Origin: Photobacterium chitinilyticum
GTDB taxonomy: Bacteria > Pseudomonadota > Gammaproteobacteria > Enterobacterales > Vibrionaceae
Direction of reading: 5' to 3'
Assembly (NCBI RefSeq): GCF_004104355.1
Contig: NZ_RJLM01000001.1
Span: 538,711-602,710, forward strand
DNA: 64,000 bases
Positions 18,091-27,786 of the stretch are shown here, piece by piece (positions within the stretch are counted from its first letter, which is position 1; each line of letters opens with the position of its first letter). Under the pieces are notes generated by a model. That model saw nothing but the letters and a program-made list of their open reading frames with translations. It made no database searches and was not told the DNA's origin. The position numbers and the translations under genes are program-made.

Positions 18091-21000
18091 TTGAGTGTAT
18101 TTTATAGCCATATAATAAGAAGAATTTCCAATATGATGTACTTGGTGTCGTCTCTAACAAACGCAAACTATCTTGCAATTTTAAGACGGCATGCGGCATC
18201 CTTGCTGGTCGTTACGCTGTGCCTAGGTGCTTGGTGGCAGTTGGCTCGTTGGTATGAATCTTTTCTCGAAGATGAGTCTTTGATTCAAACACGTATCGAG
18301 ATGAGTCAGTACGCTCAGAACCTTTCCGGTGTCATTGACAATCGTCTGACATTGCTTCAAGCACTAGCATCGTTTGTTGAAGCAGATATTGTTCACTATC
18401 AGAGAATTACCGCTGAGTCAGAGGAACAGGCTGAAATATTTTTGTCAGGGTTACGCTCATCGGAAAAAGGGATTCGTAATTTTGCCATTGCTCCTGAAGG
18501 GGTGATCAGTTTTGTTTTTCCGTTGGCTGGCAATAAGAGGGCATTAGGGCATGATCTTATCAATGACCCTCAAGTAGGAGTCCGAAACGTTTCCTTGCGG
18601 GCGATTGGAAGCAGAGATATTGCTCATTCCGATCCGTATGAACTTCGGCAGGGCGGCCTTGGGTTTGTCGCCAGGAAAGCAATTTACGATACTGGCGCTT
18701 ATTGGGGCCTGGTTAGTATGGTGCTTGATATAGTACCGATTCTTGAGGAAGCCGGGGTGATGGACGAGGAAGCCAATATCCAGTTGGCGATTCGAGATAG
18801 CCAGGAACAGGTCTTTTTTGGTTCGCCCCAACTGTTTGAACAATCAGAGCTCATCAAGCAGGTAAATATGCCTGATGGTTACTGGGAAATAGCAGCAAAG
18901 CCGTTGGTGAGTAAAGGCAACATAAGCAAGCTTGTTATCTTCAAGACAATAACGGCCGCTTTTTTAGTATTGCTATTTGGTGTGGGGTTTGTGTTGATTC
19001 CGGCAAGAAGGAATCAACACGTAGATGTGGCCCATCAGCAGAAAAATGATCTCCGTATTTCATCACAGCCTGATTTATCTAAAAAGCTCCCCTTCACCGC
19101 TCCTGGATGGTTGTCGCCCTTGCTGACATCTACGGCGATTATTATCGTTGTAATAGGGTTTAACAGCTTTATTCAGGGAAGTGATGATATGGTGCAAAAG
19201 TATCAACTCACCCGCTCTATCGGTCAAATAAATGATAACCTTGAGCGAAAGTTGGATGCAGATCGTGAGTATTTGTTACTGATCGCGCAGGAACTGGCGC
19301 AGAGTAAGCTTGATGTCGCTTCCTTCCAGGCTAGGGTTTCTCGCTATGTCAACGACCATTCAGGACTCATCAATGTGACTTGGGCTGATAGTGATTTTGT
19401 TATTCGCAATACCGCCCCACTAGAAGGTAATCAGCAGGTACTTGGTCTGAAGCTATCTTTGCCTGAGCCTGAACGTGCATCGAGATTGGCTTATAAAAGT
19501 CATAAACCGACCTACACAAAGCCATTTATGGTGATACAGGGTAAATCTGCCTTTGAACTGTATGTCCCTATTTTCAGGAATGGGCAATTTCTGGGAACTC
19601 TAGGAGGCGTTTATTCGATTAAGGAGTTGGTTGATAGTGAAATTACCCAGATCCTAGGGTCTCGTTATGAAATAGAAGTTCTCAACACGGCTGGAGATGT
19701 TTTTTATCAAAAGAGTGATGGGCAAATTGTCGCGGGGTTATCAAAAACCGTTCCAATTAAGCCGACTCCTGGCAGCTTGTGGTTGAGATTAAGCGCCTAT
19801 GAACAGGGACCAAATCAGAACGCAAAGCTATTTATGATGCTGACGATTGTGTTAGCTGGAGGGATTGGCCTGAGTATGTGGCTGCAATTTAGAGAGAGTT
19901 ACAAACAGTGGCGAATTAGTAAAGCGTTGCACGAGAGCCAGCAACACTTTCATGCTATTGCTCAGGCTTCGCCAACTGCAGTGATGATGCTCAGTCAAAA
20001 TACCAACAATTTGCTATATGCCAATCAGCAGGCTCACGAATTATTTAGTCATTCGGGGAACTCTATAGTTGGTCGTAATATTGATGATTTTCTCCAAGGG
20101 CTAGATGAGAGCCATTCATTTTTGTCGGTTATAGGACGTCAGGAACGTCTTGAAGACTTTGAGCTGCAGATGAAAAAGTCGAGCGGTGAACTATTCTGGG
20201 CATCAATTTCATTCCGGCAAGTCGATCATGAGGAAGAGGTTGCATTAGTGATCAGTATTTCTGATCTGACGGAACGTAAACGATATGAAAATCAACTTTA
20301 TCATCAGGCAAATTACGACAATTTAACTGGGTTGCCGAACCGCGTACTGGCTTTTGAGCGGTTAGATCGAGCGTTGGAGGAGGCACAAAGAGAGCAGAGC
20401 CTTGTTGCCTTGCTGTTTATCGATTTGGATTTGTTCAAGAATGTGAACGATAGTCTGGGTCACAGTGCTGGTGACCGACTGTTGATAGAAGTCGCGAGGC
20501 GTTTATCTGACTGCGTGCATAATAGTGACACTGTTGCCCGTCTGGGGGGAGATGAATTTACTATTATTCTTTCAGGTCTAAAAGATATAGTCGATGTTGA
20601 ACAGGTGGCAAAGAAAGTTACCGAGGCATGTGCATCGCCTTTATTGCTTGGTGGGAATGAGGTGTCGATCAGCGCCAGTATTGGTATTACGTTGTTTCCT
20701 GAAGACGGAGAGAACTACGAGCAGTTAATACATAATGCTGATATTGCGATGTATAAGAGTAAGGAAGCGGGGCGCAACCAATATTATTTTTATACCAAGC
20801 AGATGAACGAACAGACTCAGACCCAGTTAAAGCTGGAAACGGAGCTGCGCCGGGCACTTGAACGCCATGAATTTACGCTGTTTTATCAGCCTTTGGTTAC
20901 AACCACCACCTGCGAGGTTGTCGGTGCCGAAGCACTGTTGCGTTGGCATAACCCGACCCTTGGTCAAATTAGTCCGGTTGAGTTTATTCCGCTGGCAGAG

Positions 21001-21585
21001 TCAATGGGGCTTATCGTCGAGATTGGCCACTGGGTATTGAAGACGGCTTGCTTGCAGGCCAAGCAATGGCAAGCTGATGGAGGTATGCCACAATACGTAG
21101 CTGTTAACGTTTCAGGTCATCAGCTAAAAGCGCCTAACTTTGTTCAAACTATTGCTCAGGTGTTATCCGATACAGGGTTGTCTCCCACTTCTCTTGAGCT
21201 GGAAATTACTGAAAGTGTGCTGCTCGATGATCCTGAAGGAAACCGAAAAACCCTTGAAGCGTTGGCTGCAATGGGAGTGCGCCTTGCCATTGATGACTTT
21301 GGTACCGGCTATTCATCTCTGAGTTATTTGCGACGTTTTCCATTTGATACGCTGAAGATTGATCGCTCTTTTATCGGTGATATTGCGGGTGAAGACGAGG
21401 CGGCCAAACTGGTAAGCGCCATTATTTCAATGGCAGATGTACTCGGGCTTAAAACGGTTGCGGAAGGTGTGGAAAACCAGGAACAGCTGGACTACTTGAT
21501 TGCGCTTGGGTGTGATTTTTCGCAAGGGTTCTATATTGCTAAGCCGATGCCGCAAAAAAAACTCGAATTGGAATATGCTTTGTAA
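18091..21585 (+). CDS. Large CHASE-PAS-GGDEF-EAL c-di-GMP protein
   Basis: An 1164-residue membrane protein. TM1 is near residues 36-54. A CHASE sensor follows (about 65-265, with GIRNFAIAPEGVISFVFPLAG and a YWGLVSMVLD strand), then TM segments near 290 and 345, a second extracytoplasmic domain (about 370-575, containing FELYVPIFRNGQFLGTLGG) and another TM near 590. A PAS domain (about 620-740) leads to GGDEF (RLGGDEF near 817-823) and EAL (GAEALLRW near 944). Both catalytic motifs look intact; the RxxD inhibitory site reads HNSD. The start is uncertain: TTG 18091 opens the frame, while ATG 18133 (or 18136) is an alternative 14 residues in. Duplicated sensory domains plus PAS imply integration of several signals. 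Confidence 0.93.
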   Translation: MSVFYSHIIRRISNMMYLVSSLTNANYLAILRRHAASLLVVTLCLGAWWQLARWYESFLEDESLIQTRIEMSQYAQNLSGVIDNRLTLLQALASFVEADIVHYQRITAESEEQAEIFLSGLRSSEKGIRNFAIAPEGVISFVFPLAGNKRALGHDLINDPQVGVRNVSLRAIGSRDIAHSDPYELRQGGLGFVARKAIYDTGAYWGLVSMVLDIVPILEEAGVMDEEANIQLAIRDSQEQVFFGSPQLFEQSELIKQVNMPDGYWEIAAKPLVSKGNISKLVIFKTITAAFLVLLFGVGFVLIPARRNQHVDVAHQQKNDLRISSQPDLSKKLPFTAPGWLSPLLTSTAIIIVVIGFNSFIQGSDDMVQKYQLTRSIGQINDNLERKLDADREYLLLIAQELAQSKLDVASFQARVSRYVNDHSGLINVTWADSDFVIRNTAPLEGNQQVLGLKLSLPEPERASRLAYKSHKPTYTKPFMVIQGKSAFELYVPIFRNGQFLGTLGGVYSIKELVDSEITQILGSRYEIEVLNTAGDVFYQKSDGQIVAGLSKTVPIKPTPGSLWLRLSAYEQGPNQNAKLFMMLTIVLAGGIGLSMWLQFRESYKQWRISKALHESQQHFHAIAQASPTAVMMLSQNTNNLLYANQQAHELFSHSGNSIVGRNIDDFLQGLDESHSFLSVIGRQERLEDFELQMKKSSGELFWASISFRQVDHEEEVALVISISDLTERKRYENQLYHQANYDNLTGLPNRVLAFERLDRALEEAQREQSLVALLFIDLDLFKNVNDSLGHSAGDRLLIEVARRLSDCVHNSDTVARLGGDEFTIILSGLKDIVDVEQVAKKVTEACASPLLLGGNEVSISASIGITLFPEDGENYEQLIHNADIAMYKSKEAGRNQYYFYTKQMNEQTQTQLKLETELRRALERHEFTLFYQPLVTTTTCEVVGAEALLRWHNPTLGQISPVEFIPLAESMGLIVEIGHWVLKTACLQAKQWQADGGMPQYVAVNVSGHQLKAPNFVQTIAQVLSDTGLSPTSLELEITESVLLDDPEGNRKTLEALAAMGVRLAIDDFGTGYSSLSYLRRFPFDTLKIDRSFIGDIAGEDEAAKLVSAIISMADVLGLKTVAEGVENQEQLDYLIALGCDFSQGFYIAKPMPQKKLELEYAL

Positions 21586-21703
21586 GCCTGTGTGAGGGTG
21601 CGCCTTGCTCGATCAAGCGCACCGAATACTCTACCTGAATAAAAATACCGAGCGTAATGTATTATCTTGTTACTGCTATTGCCTGCTGGGGATTGAGCCT
21701 GAT

Positions 21704-22057
21704 TTATCCCGCTCTGCATCCGTTGGGGATTGTCGTTTCTGGCATGGCGAGGCAAGGGGTAATTTTGTCTTCATAGCCAATATCAAACAGCATACCTTGG
21801 GAGACTTCTCCAGCCATTTTCCGCTCAGGTAAATTTACGACAAATAGGGCTTGTTTGCCTTCAATTTCGTATGGGTTTTCGCGTTCTTGCTTTATACCTG
21901 CAAGAATGGAGCGGACATGATCACCAAAATCTACAGTTAGTTTCATCAACTTGTCTGACTTTTTAACTTCAGACACCGCTGTAATTGTGCCAACTCGAAT
22001 ATCGAGCTTTTCAAAATCGTCGAAAGTGATTAAGTCTTTAATTGGTGCTTGCTTCAT
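21704..22057 (-). CDS. tRNA-binding domain protein (YgjH/CsaA-like)
   Basis: A 117-residue stand-alone OB-fold tRNA-binding domain like the C-terminal domain of methionyl-tRNA synthetase. Seen are FEKLDIRVGTITAVSEV near residue 15, ADKL-type KSDKLMKLTVDFG, then ALFVVNLPERKMAGEVSQGML and a C-terminal P-E-T-x-I-P-x-G motif. The family binds the tRNA elbow; its cellular role is unclear. SD AAAGGACAACAAT precedes the ATG. It lies 75 bp downstream of the purine permease gene on the same strand, but a strong terminator separates them, so it probably has its own expression. Confidence 0.9.
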   Translation of the reverse strand: MKQAPIKDLITFDDFEKLDIRVGTITAVSEVKKSDKLMKLTVDFGDHVRSILAGIKQERENPYEIEGKQALFVVNLPERKMAGEVSQGMLFDIGYEDKITPCLAMPETTIPNGCRAG

Positions 22058-22089
22058 ATTGTTGTCCTTTACTATTCATTGTTCGCGAA

Positions 22090-22111
22090 AAACCGGGCCT
22101 GGGCCCGGTTT
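22090..22111 (-). terminator. Rho-independent terminator after the NCS2 permease
   Basis: A nine-base-pair stem AAACCGGGC / GCCCGGTTT with a four-base loop, followed by TTTTTC on the minus strand, 22 bases after the permease stop. Confidence 0.92.
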
Positions 22112-22132
22112 AGTCTTTGGTGTTACTGGCTC

Positions 22133-23536
22133 TTACTTAGTTGCCGCTAACTGCTCTGCTCGTCTGGCTTTTGCCTGTAACAGACGTGCTGCGCGTTTAT
22201 CCGGCTTTATTAAGATCCCTTTTGCCGTCATTCCCTCATCAGATGTCGTCTTTTTCTTCGATTTTGGCAACAGTTGGTTAAGAACAACAGTTGCCAAGGT
22301 TCCGGTGGTGATCCCAGAGTGGAAGACCATTTTCAGATCTTCGGGGAAATGTTGTAGCAATCTCGGCTCGAGGGTAACGGCCAGCCCAGATGCGAGGCCG
22401 ACACAAACTACCAGTGCGTTACGTCTGGAGTCTGCTGCATTGAGTAGCATCCGGATCCCAGCGTAGGCGATCATCCCGAACATTACAAAACCGACTCCGC
22501 CGAGTACGGGTTTGGGTACGGTTACCGCAAGCGCTGCAAGTTTCGGAAACAGACCGCCTAATACCAGCAGTATACCGGTAACCGCTACGACAAAACGACT
22601 GGCAACACCGCTGATCCCGACGATGCCGACATTTTGGCTGAAGCTCGCGACCGGCATAGCCGAGAGCATAGAGCCAAAAGTGCTCCCCAAGCCATCGCCT
22701 AACAGCCCGCGCTTGAGGTCTTTGCCTGAGACTTCGACATGGCAGTTGCTGCCTAGTGCCATGAAATCACCAGTGGCCTCGGCCACAACGACCAGATAGA
22801 CCAAGGTCATACTGATAATAGCCGGCATCGAGAAAGTCATGCCGTACTTGAATGGCTCGGGCGAGGCGACCCATTGTGCTTCGTACAGTTGGGTCAGGTC
22901 AACCATCCCCATAGGAATTGCCAGCACATAGCCGGCAGCCAGACCGATAACAATGGCCGAAGCCGCAATCGCTCCTTTGCAAAAGACGGATACGCTAATA
23001 ACTACAGCCAGCGAGGCTGCCGCAAGGAAGATTTTGGGTAGTGAGGCAAACTCCGGATCGCCAGCGGGGGCGTCGCCGATCCAGTTCATGGCGACTGGCA
23101 GGATGGTCAGACCGATCAGGGTTACCACTACACCGCTTACTAAGTTTGGAAACAGCTTACGTATCTGTTCCATATAGAAGCTGGCAATGATCACCATGAA
23201 GGATCCGACAAATGCTGCGCCAAGAATCGTCGACATACCGGATGTTTTTCCGATTGCGATCAGGGTACCGAGGAAGGCAAAGCTTGATCCCATCACTACC
23301 GGCAGGCGGATCCCGGCCGGACCGACTCCGATACACTGAACAATGGTTGCAAGCCCGGAGACAAACAATGAGGCACTGATCAAGGTGACGACTTCATTTT
23401 CTGGTAGGCCGATTGCCCCGCCGACAATTAACGGTACGGCGACAATACCGCCGATTGAGGCCAGCATATGCTGAAGGGCAAGAAAGAACGTTACCCCACG
23501 GGGGGGCTTTTGATTCAGGGTGTAGAGTAATTGCAT
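22133..23536 (-). CDS. NCS2 family purine (xanthine/urate) permease, copy 1
   Basis: A 467-residue polytopic inner-membrane transporter with about 14 helices. Family signatures are FFLALQHMLASIGGIVAVPLIVGGAIGLP at the start (residues about 18-46), GPAGIRLPVVMGSSFAF, the substrate-region motif EATGDFMALG near 257 and SFSQNVGIVGISGVASRFV near 303. It belongs to the UacT/XanQ/UapA group, so xanthine or urate uptake with a cation is expected; the two cannot be separated from sequence. It is downstream of the fused xanthine dehydrogenase and its Fe-S subunit with a 72-bp gap holding a strong hairpin. A paralogue is at 53455-54870. Confidence 0.92.
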   Translation of the reverse strand: MQLLYTLNQKPPRGVTFFLALQHMLASIGGIVAVPLIVGGAIGLPENEVVTLISASLFVSGLATIVQCIGVGPAGIRLPVVMGSSFAFLGTLIAIGKTSGMSTILGAAFVGSFMVIIASFYMEQIRKLFPNLVSGVVVTLIGLTILPVAMNWIGDAPAGDPEFASLPKIFLAAASLAVVISVSVFCKGAIAASAIVIGLAAGYVLAIPMGMVDLTQLYEAQWVASPEPFKYGMTFSMPAIISMTLVYLVVVAEATGDFMALGSNCHVEVSGKDLKRGLLGDGLGSTFGSMLSAMPVASFSQNVGIVGISGVASRFVVAVTGILLVLGGLFPKLAALAVTVPKPVLGGVGFVMFGMIAYAGIRMLLNAADSRRNALVVCVGLASGLAVTLEPRLLQHFPEDLKMVFHSGITTGTLATVVLNQLLPKSKKKTTSDEGMTAKGILIKPDKRAARLLQAKARRAEQLAATK

Positions 23537-23581
23537 GGTTGTTTCCTTACGCTAATGCGCTAATAGTTTGGAACCTAGCGA

Positions 23582-23603
23582 GCCCCCTGCTTTGGCAGGG
23601 GGC
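23582..23603 (-). other. Strong GC hairpin between xanthine dehydrogenase Fe-S gene and permease gene
   Basis: A perfect nine-base-pair stem GCCCCCTGC / GCAGGGGGC with a TTTG loop, 6 bases after the Fe-S stop. No T-run follows on the minus strand. It looks like an mRNA-stabilising or partially terminating element that would lower permease expression relative to the enzyme genes, rather than a full terminator. Confidence 0.6.
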
Positions 23604-23608
23604 AACAA

Positions 23609-24097
23609 TTACAGAGCGATATCGGCTATAACGGCGTTGATCGCATTCAGGATGGGTTGATAGCCCGTGCAGCGGCAGAGGTTGCCTTCAAGAGCATCCA
23701 GAATCGCAGCATCATCCGGTTTCGGATGCTTTTTCATCAGGGCCCAGGTACTCATCAGAACCCCGGGAGTACAGAAACCACACTGAACACCGCCTTTTTC
23801 AATAAACGACTGCTGCAGTTGCTGGGCAAGCGGATCATCTTTCAAGCCTTCAATCGTCACCACTTCGGCCTGGTGGCACTGCGCGGCTAATACCATGCAG
23901 GAGCAGATTGCATCACCGTTCATAACGACAGTACAAGCACCACATTCGCCCACGGCACAGCCTTCTTTGGTTCCGGTCAGCCCGAGCTCGTTGCGAAGCA
24001 GATCCAGTAGCCGGGTATTGCCATCAACCTGAAGTTGATACGCCTTGCCGTTAACAGTGACTGCCAGCGGGGTTAGATTGGTTGCCAACAGACTCAT
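23609..24097 (-). CDS. Xanthine dehydrogenase [2Fe-2S] subunit
   Basis: A 162-residue small subunit of a molybdenum hydroxylase, homologous to E. coli XdhC. It has the plant-ferredoxin-type cluster motif CAVGECGACTVV near residue 48 and a distal helical domain with GVQCGFCTPGVLM near 98 and NLCRCTGYQPI near 137. All eight cysteines needed for two [2Fe-2S] clusters are present. Its ATG overlaps the stop of the upstream Mo-FAD gene by four bases (ATGA), so translation is coupled and the subunits are made together. It passes electrons from the molybdenum site to FAD. Confidence 0.95.
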   Translation of the reverse strand: MSLLATNLTPLAVTVNGKAYQLQVDGNTRLLDLLRNELGLTGTKEGCAVGECGACTVVMNGDAICSCMVLAAQCHQAEVVTIEGLKDDPLAQQLQQSFIEKGGVQCGFCTPGVLMSTWALMKKHPKPDDAAILDALEGNLCRCTGYQPILNAINAVIADIAL

Positions 24098-27000
24098 AGT
24101 GCTTCTCCTTGTGAAGGGGCGGTATGGTGTGGAGATCCGGAATTATCGGGTAACACGCGGATATCATTCATTAAGTCACGGAACATATTGAGGTAGACCG
24201 GTTGTTTGTAGACGGCAGACCAGCGACCGCCGATAGCAGTATCGATCATGTCTGCCAGTACGTTGCTGGCCTGTTTGATACGTGCTTCGGTTAGCGGCTG
24301 GTGAAGTAATACCTCTTCGGCAGCCGCTAGTCGCTGTGGTTTGCTAAACAGTGCCCCGTCAACCAGACGGCACTCTTTGACAATGCCATCCGTTCCGATG
24401 TCCATCAGGCAAGTCAGGCTCAGGCGTGTAATGTTGAGTGCATTGCGTCGACCGAGCTGCCGATATTGTTGGATATAACCAGTGCTCGATAATTTCGGAA
24501 TAAACACCCGGGTAAGTACCTCTCCTGGCTGCAGTTCAGTGCGGTATCCACCAGTGATGAACTGAGATAGCGGTAATCGCCTAGTCGTATTGATATTACG
24601 CAGTTCGACCTCTGCACCATAGACAACGAGCGGCGGAACAGAATCCGCACATGGTGCTGCATTGACGATGTTACCGCCGATGGTTGCCCGATTACGGATC
24701 TGGTTTGAGCCGATGGTATGGCAAGCCTCGGTTAGCAGCGGGAAGTGCGTTCTTAAGGCTGGGTGTTCTGTTAGGCGGTTAAAGCAGATTCCTCCGCCAA
24801 TGATGACTTCGCGATCTGTTTCTTCGATATTGCAAAGGGCTTCTAAACCGGCAATGTTGACGAGTTTTCGCGGCGTATTTTGCAAGCGCCCTTGAACCAG
24901 GATATCAGTGCCGCCAGCCAAAGCCGTTGCTTGCCCGTCAGCCAGTAGCTCAAGTGCCTCCTTCAATGAGGTAGGATTGATGATACTGAAACCGTTGAGG
25001 CGATGAGTTTGTTTTTTTTCCTCCGAAGCGTGTACTAACTCACTTTGCCTGGCCGGTTTTTTCAGATTGTAACCAAGATAAACCTGCTCAAGGGTTAGCG
25101 GCAGTTGACGGTGGCGACTGCCGGTGGCAAATGCAACAGCGTTGGTAATTGCTACGGCTGCGAGCTCTGCTGCTGGCTCGCCAATGCTCTTGGCACCGAA
25201 TGGTCCGCCATTATCTGAATTTTCTACCGCTTGTATCGAGAGTGCCGGAATATCTTTGATAGTCGGTAGCAGGTAGCTATCGAGGTTTTCTGATTTGACG
25301 TTGCCGCGCTCGATATTAAAGTCTTCGAGTACCCCGAGGCCGACTCCCTGCGCTATCCCGCCTGCAACCTGTCCCTCAAAGCCGACTTGATTGATAACCT
25401 GACCGACATCGTGCACCGCTGTGATATCAAGCAGTTCAACTTTACCGGTACTCGTATCAACTTTAAGATCAACAATCTGGCAGCCATAAACCCAAGTGAA
25501 ATAGGGTGATCCGCTGCCTTTTTCCTCGTCCCAGTGAATCGCTGGCTGGTCAAACCATCCGTAGGCGGCAAGGTTGACCCCGGCCCATTTCGTACAGTTG
25601 GCTGCTTCAGCAAAGGTAATCTTTCGGCTCGGATCCAGCTTGTTTGATATTTGCCCATTTGCCCAGAGAGTTTCCTCTAGTTTGGTGACGCCAAGGCCGG
25701 TCTTGATCACCTCGAAAATTCGGGTTTTGATCGTCTCGGCACCATTCTTGACGGCACTGCCGCCGGTCATTGTTGCTCGTGACGCCACGGTAGGCCCGCC
25801 ATCGGCGATCAATGATGTCGGTGGTTCGACAAAGTTGACGCAGTCTAGCTCAATACCCAGTACCTCGGCAGCGATAGCTGACATAGTGGTTTGCAGCCCT
25901 TGCCCGTTTTCACATACCCCGGTCGAGACATTGACGCTACCGTCGGCATTGACGGTTACCAGCGCACTGGAGGTGTCGACGCCCTCGGCACCCATAGAGC
26001 AGCCCCGATAGCTTAGTGCCAGTCCGACGCCGTACTTGACGGGGTTATTTCCTGCATTGAGTTGCCGGTAATGTGCCTGTTTGGCAACAAACTCGGCCTG
26101 ATCTGCTGCTTTATTGAGTACCTCAACTGCCGATACCGTATGATTGTCGAATGGTTGGTCGGTAATGCTGTGGCTGCCTTGCTTCAGCGCATTGATAGCC
26201 CTGACTTCGACAGGATCTAGCTGACAGGCTTCGGCGATTTCATCCATCAGTGACTCGTTGGCAAAGATGATCTGCGGCGAGCCAAATCCCCGCATTGCCC
26301 CCGACATACTGTTGTTGGTATAAACTCCTTTGATATCGACACGGACATGATCAATATCGTATGGACCTGCCGCCTGTACAACTGAACGCCAGGTAACAAA
26401 TGGCGTACAGGCAGCATAGGCACCGGCGTCGGCGAGAATATTAATTTTGATCCCTTGAATACGTCCGTCACGGTTGAAGCCAACCTTGTAGTCCATATCG
26501 TAGGGGTGGCGCTTGGTACTTTCGATGATGGACTGTTCACGGGTGTAGGTGAACTTCACCGGCCTGCCTGTTAGCGAAGCCATCAAGGCGGCTCTGCAGG
26601 CAAGATGATCAATACCGTCATCCTTGCCTCCGAACGAGCCGCCCATGACGGCACGACAGACGTTGACCCGGGCTTGGTTTATCCCTAAGAAACTGGCAAC
26701 AAATCCGCGGACACGGTGAGGGTTCTGGATAGAACCGGTGACAATAAGATCTCTGGAGGTTGGATCCTGATAGGCGGTGACAGATTCTGGCTCGATATAG
26801 CCATGTTCCTGAAAGCCGACCTGATAGGTTCGCTCGAGTACGATATCAGCTTGCTGGATAGCCTGCTCGGCATCGCCCTTGTGGGTATGATGCTCGGCAA
26901 CTATGTTTGAGCCGGAAGCCGGGTGTATCAGCCGCGCATCGGGCTTTAGGGCTTCATGGACCGTGCTAATTGGGGGGAAAGGCTCATAGTTTACCTTGAT

Positions 27001-27354
27001 CTTGTCAGCTGCCAGACAGGCAGCTTCGTAGGTATCGGCGGCAACGACGGCGATAACATCACCGCTATAGCGAGCCAGATCGTTGCAGATCGGTTGGTAA
27101 TCTCGAATGATCACTCCGGCGGTAGGGTCGCCGGGAATATCGTTGAAAGTAGCAATCCGTACTACGCCCTCAATGGCGTTAGCTTCAGATGTGTCAATGC
27201 TTAAGATTTTGCCCGCGGGAATATCGGTATAGCGACACACACCATACAGCATGCCGGGCAGGTTAATATCATCTCCATATATTGCCTGACCGGTTACTTT
27301 GGCCTGGCCGTCTACACGGGGTAGGTTTTTACCTACATGGTTGAAACGCGTCAT
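24094..27354 (-). CDS. Xanthine dehydrogenase, molybdenum and FAD subunits fused in one chain
   Basis: A 1086-residue fusion. Residues about 1-760 are a complete XdhA-type molybdopterin domain: GGSFGGKDDG near 240, SGAMRGFGSPQ near 350 with the substrate-binding arginine, and GAKSIGEP near 715 with the catalytic glutamate. After a polar linker starting KKPARQSELVHASEEK (about 765), a full XdhB-type FAD domain follows, with ALAGGTDI near 811 and NRATIGGNIVNAAPCADS near 888. E. coli has these as separate genes, and eukaryotic enzymes join them in the order Fe-S, FAD, Mo, so Mo-FAD order with a detached Fe-S subunit is unusual. ATG 27354 is preceded by GGGAG. A longer in-frame start at 27426 lacks an SD and adds residues the family does not have. 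Confidence 0.93.
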   Translation of the reverse strand: MTRFNHVGKNLPRVDGQAKVTGQAIYGDDINLPGMLYGVCRYTDIPAGKILSIDTSEANAIEGVVRIATFNDIPGDPTAGVIIRDYQPICNDLARYSGDVIAVVAADTYEAACLAADKIKVNYEPFPPISTVHEALKPDARLIHPASGSNIVAEHHTHKGDAEQAIQQADIVLERTYQVGFQEHGYIEPESVTAYQDPTSRDLIVTGSIQNPHRVRGFVASFLGINQARVNVCRAVMGGSFGGKDDGIDHLACRAALMASLTGRPVKFTYTREQSIIESTKRHPYDMDYKVGFNRDGRIQGIKINILADAGAYAACTPFVTWRSVVQAAGPYDIDHVRVDIKGVYTNNSMSGAMRGFGSPQIIFANESLMDEIAEACQLDPVEVRAINALKQGSHSITDQPFDNHTVSAVEVLNKAADQAEFVAKQAHYRQLNAGNNPVKYGVGLALSYRGCSMGAEGVDTSSALVTVNADGSVNVSTGVCENGQGLQTTMSAIAAEVLGIELDCVNFVEPPTSLIADGGPTVASRATMTGGSAVKNGAETIKTRIFEVIKTGLGVTKLEETLWANGQISNKLDPSRKITFAEAANCTKWAGVNLAAYGWFDQPAIHWDEEKGSGSPYFTWVYGCQIVDLKVDTSTGKVELLDITAVHDVGQVINQVGFEGQVAGGIAQGVGLGVLEDFNIERGNVKSENLDSYLLPTIKDIPALSIQAVENSDNGGPFGAKSIGEPAAELAAVAITNAVAFATGSRHRQLPLTLEQVYLGYNLKKPARQSELVHASEEKKQTHRLNGFSIINPTSLKEALELLADGQATALAGGTDILVQGRLQNTPRKLVNIAGLEALCNIEETDREVIIGGGICFNRLTEHPALRTHFPLLTEACHTIGSNQIRNRATIGGNIVNAAPCADSVPPLVVYGAEVELRNINTTRRLPLSQFITGGYRTELQPGEVLTRVFIPKLSSTGYIQQYRQLGRRNALNITRLSLTCLMDIGTDGIVKECRLVDGALFSKPQRLAAAEEVLLHQPLTEARIKQASNVLADMIDTAIGGRWSAVYKQPVYLNMFRDLMNDIRVLPDNSGSPHHTAPSQGEAL

Positions 27355-27733
27355 GTATTGCTCCCTCTTACATCGACACGACGTTAGTGCCGATGACAAA
27401 CAACTTGTTAGTTTGAATTGCTGCATCGAGGATGATTAAACACTGTCCTTTCAGAGTTCGTCCGTCACTTAGAATAAAGCGCCGAGTGAGCGGTTAACGG
27501 CTCAAGGGCAGTGGCGACTTCGACAGAGAGCAACAGGCATGATCCAGACCATATTGATAACAAATCAGTGAGTTATGTTGCTAAACGTGATCTCTGTGAG
27601 ATATTAGCTGCCAGTTGGCTAACAGCAATCGTCTGAAATGGGATCGGTTAAGGAGAGAGCCTGTGATTATATGTTCACAATCTTATAAGAAGTAAAATGG
27701 GATATTAAAACGAGAGTTGTTAATTGCGGAAGA

Positions 27734-27748
27734 CTATCAAAATGAGAG
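27734..27748. promoter_or_regulatory. CTATCA-N3-TGATAG family palindrome, distal xdh upstream site 1
   Basis: CTATCAAAATGAGAG, one mismatch from the shared palindrome, 380 bp upstream of the fused xanthine dehydrogenase start. The same motif occurs in the ygfK and ygfM promoter regions. Confidence 0.55.
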
Positions 27749-27786
27749 TGGATGGCTTTTTTAGCGGTGTGGTTACTTATTAATCA

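Noticed and set aside
24160-27100. Numerous antisense frames of 60-145 codons inside xdh, torA, ygfK and xdhD genes
   Set aside because: They overlap strongly supported genes, follow the codon bias of the opposite strand and show no motifs.
27355-27700. Sigma-54 promoter for the fused xanthine dehydrogenase
   Set aside because: Every minus-strand TTGC candidate lacks a TGGC box ten bases upstream; none meets the spacing rule.
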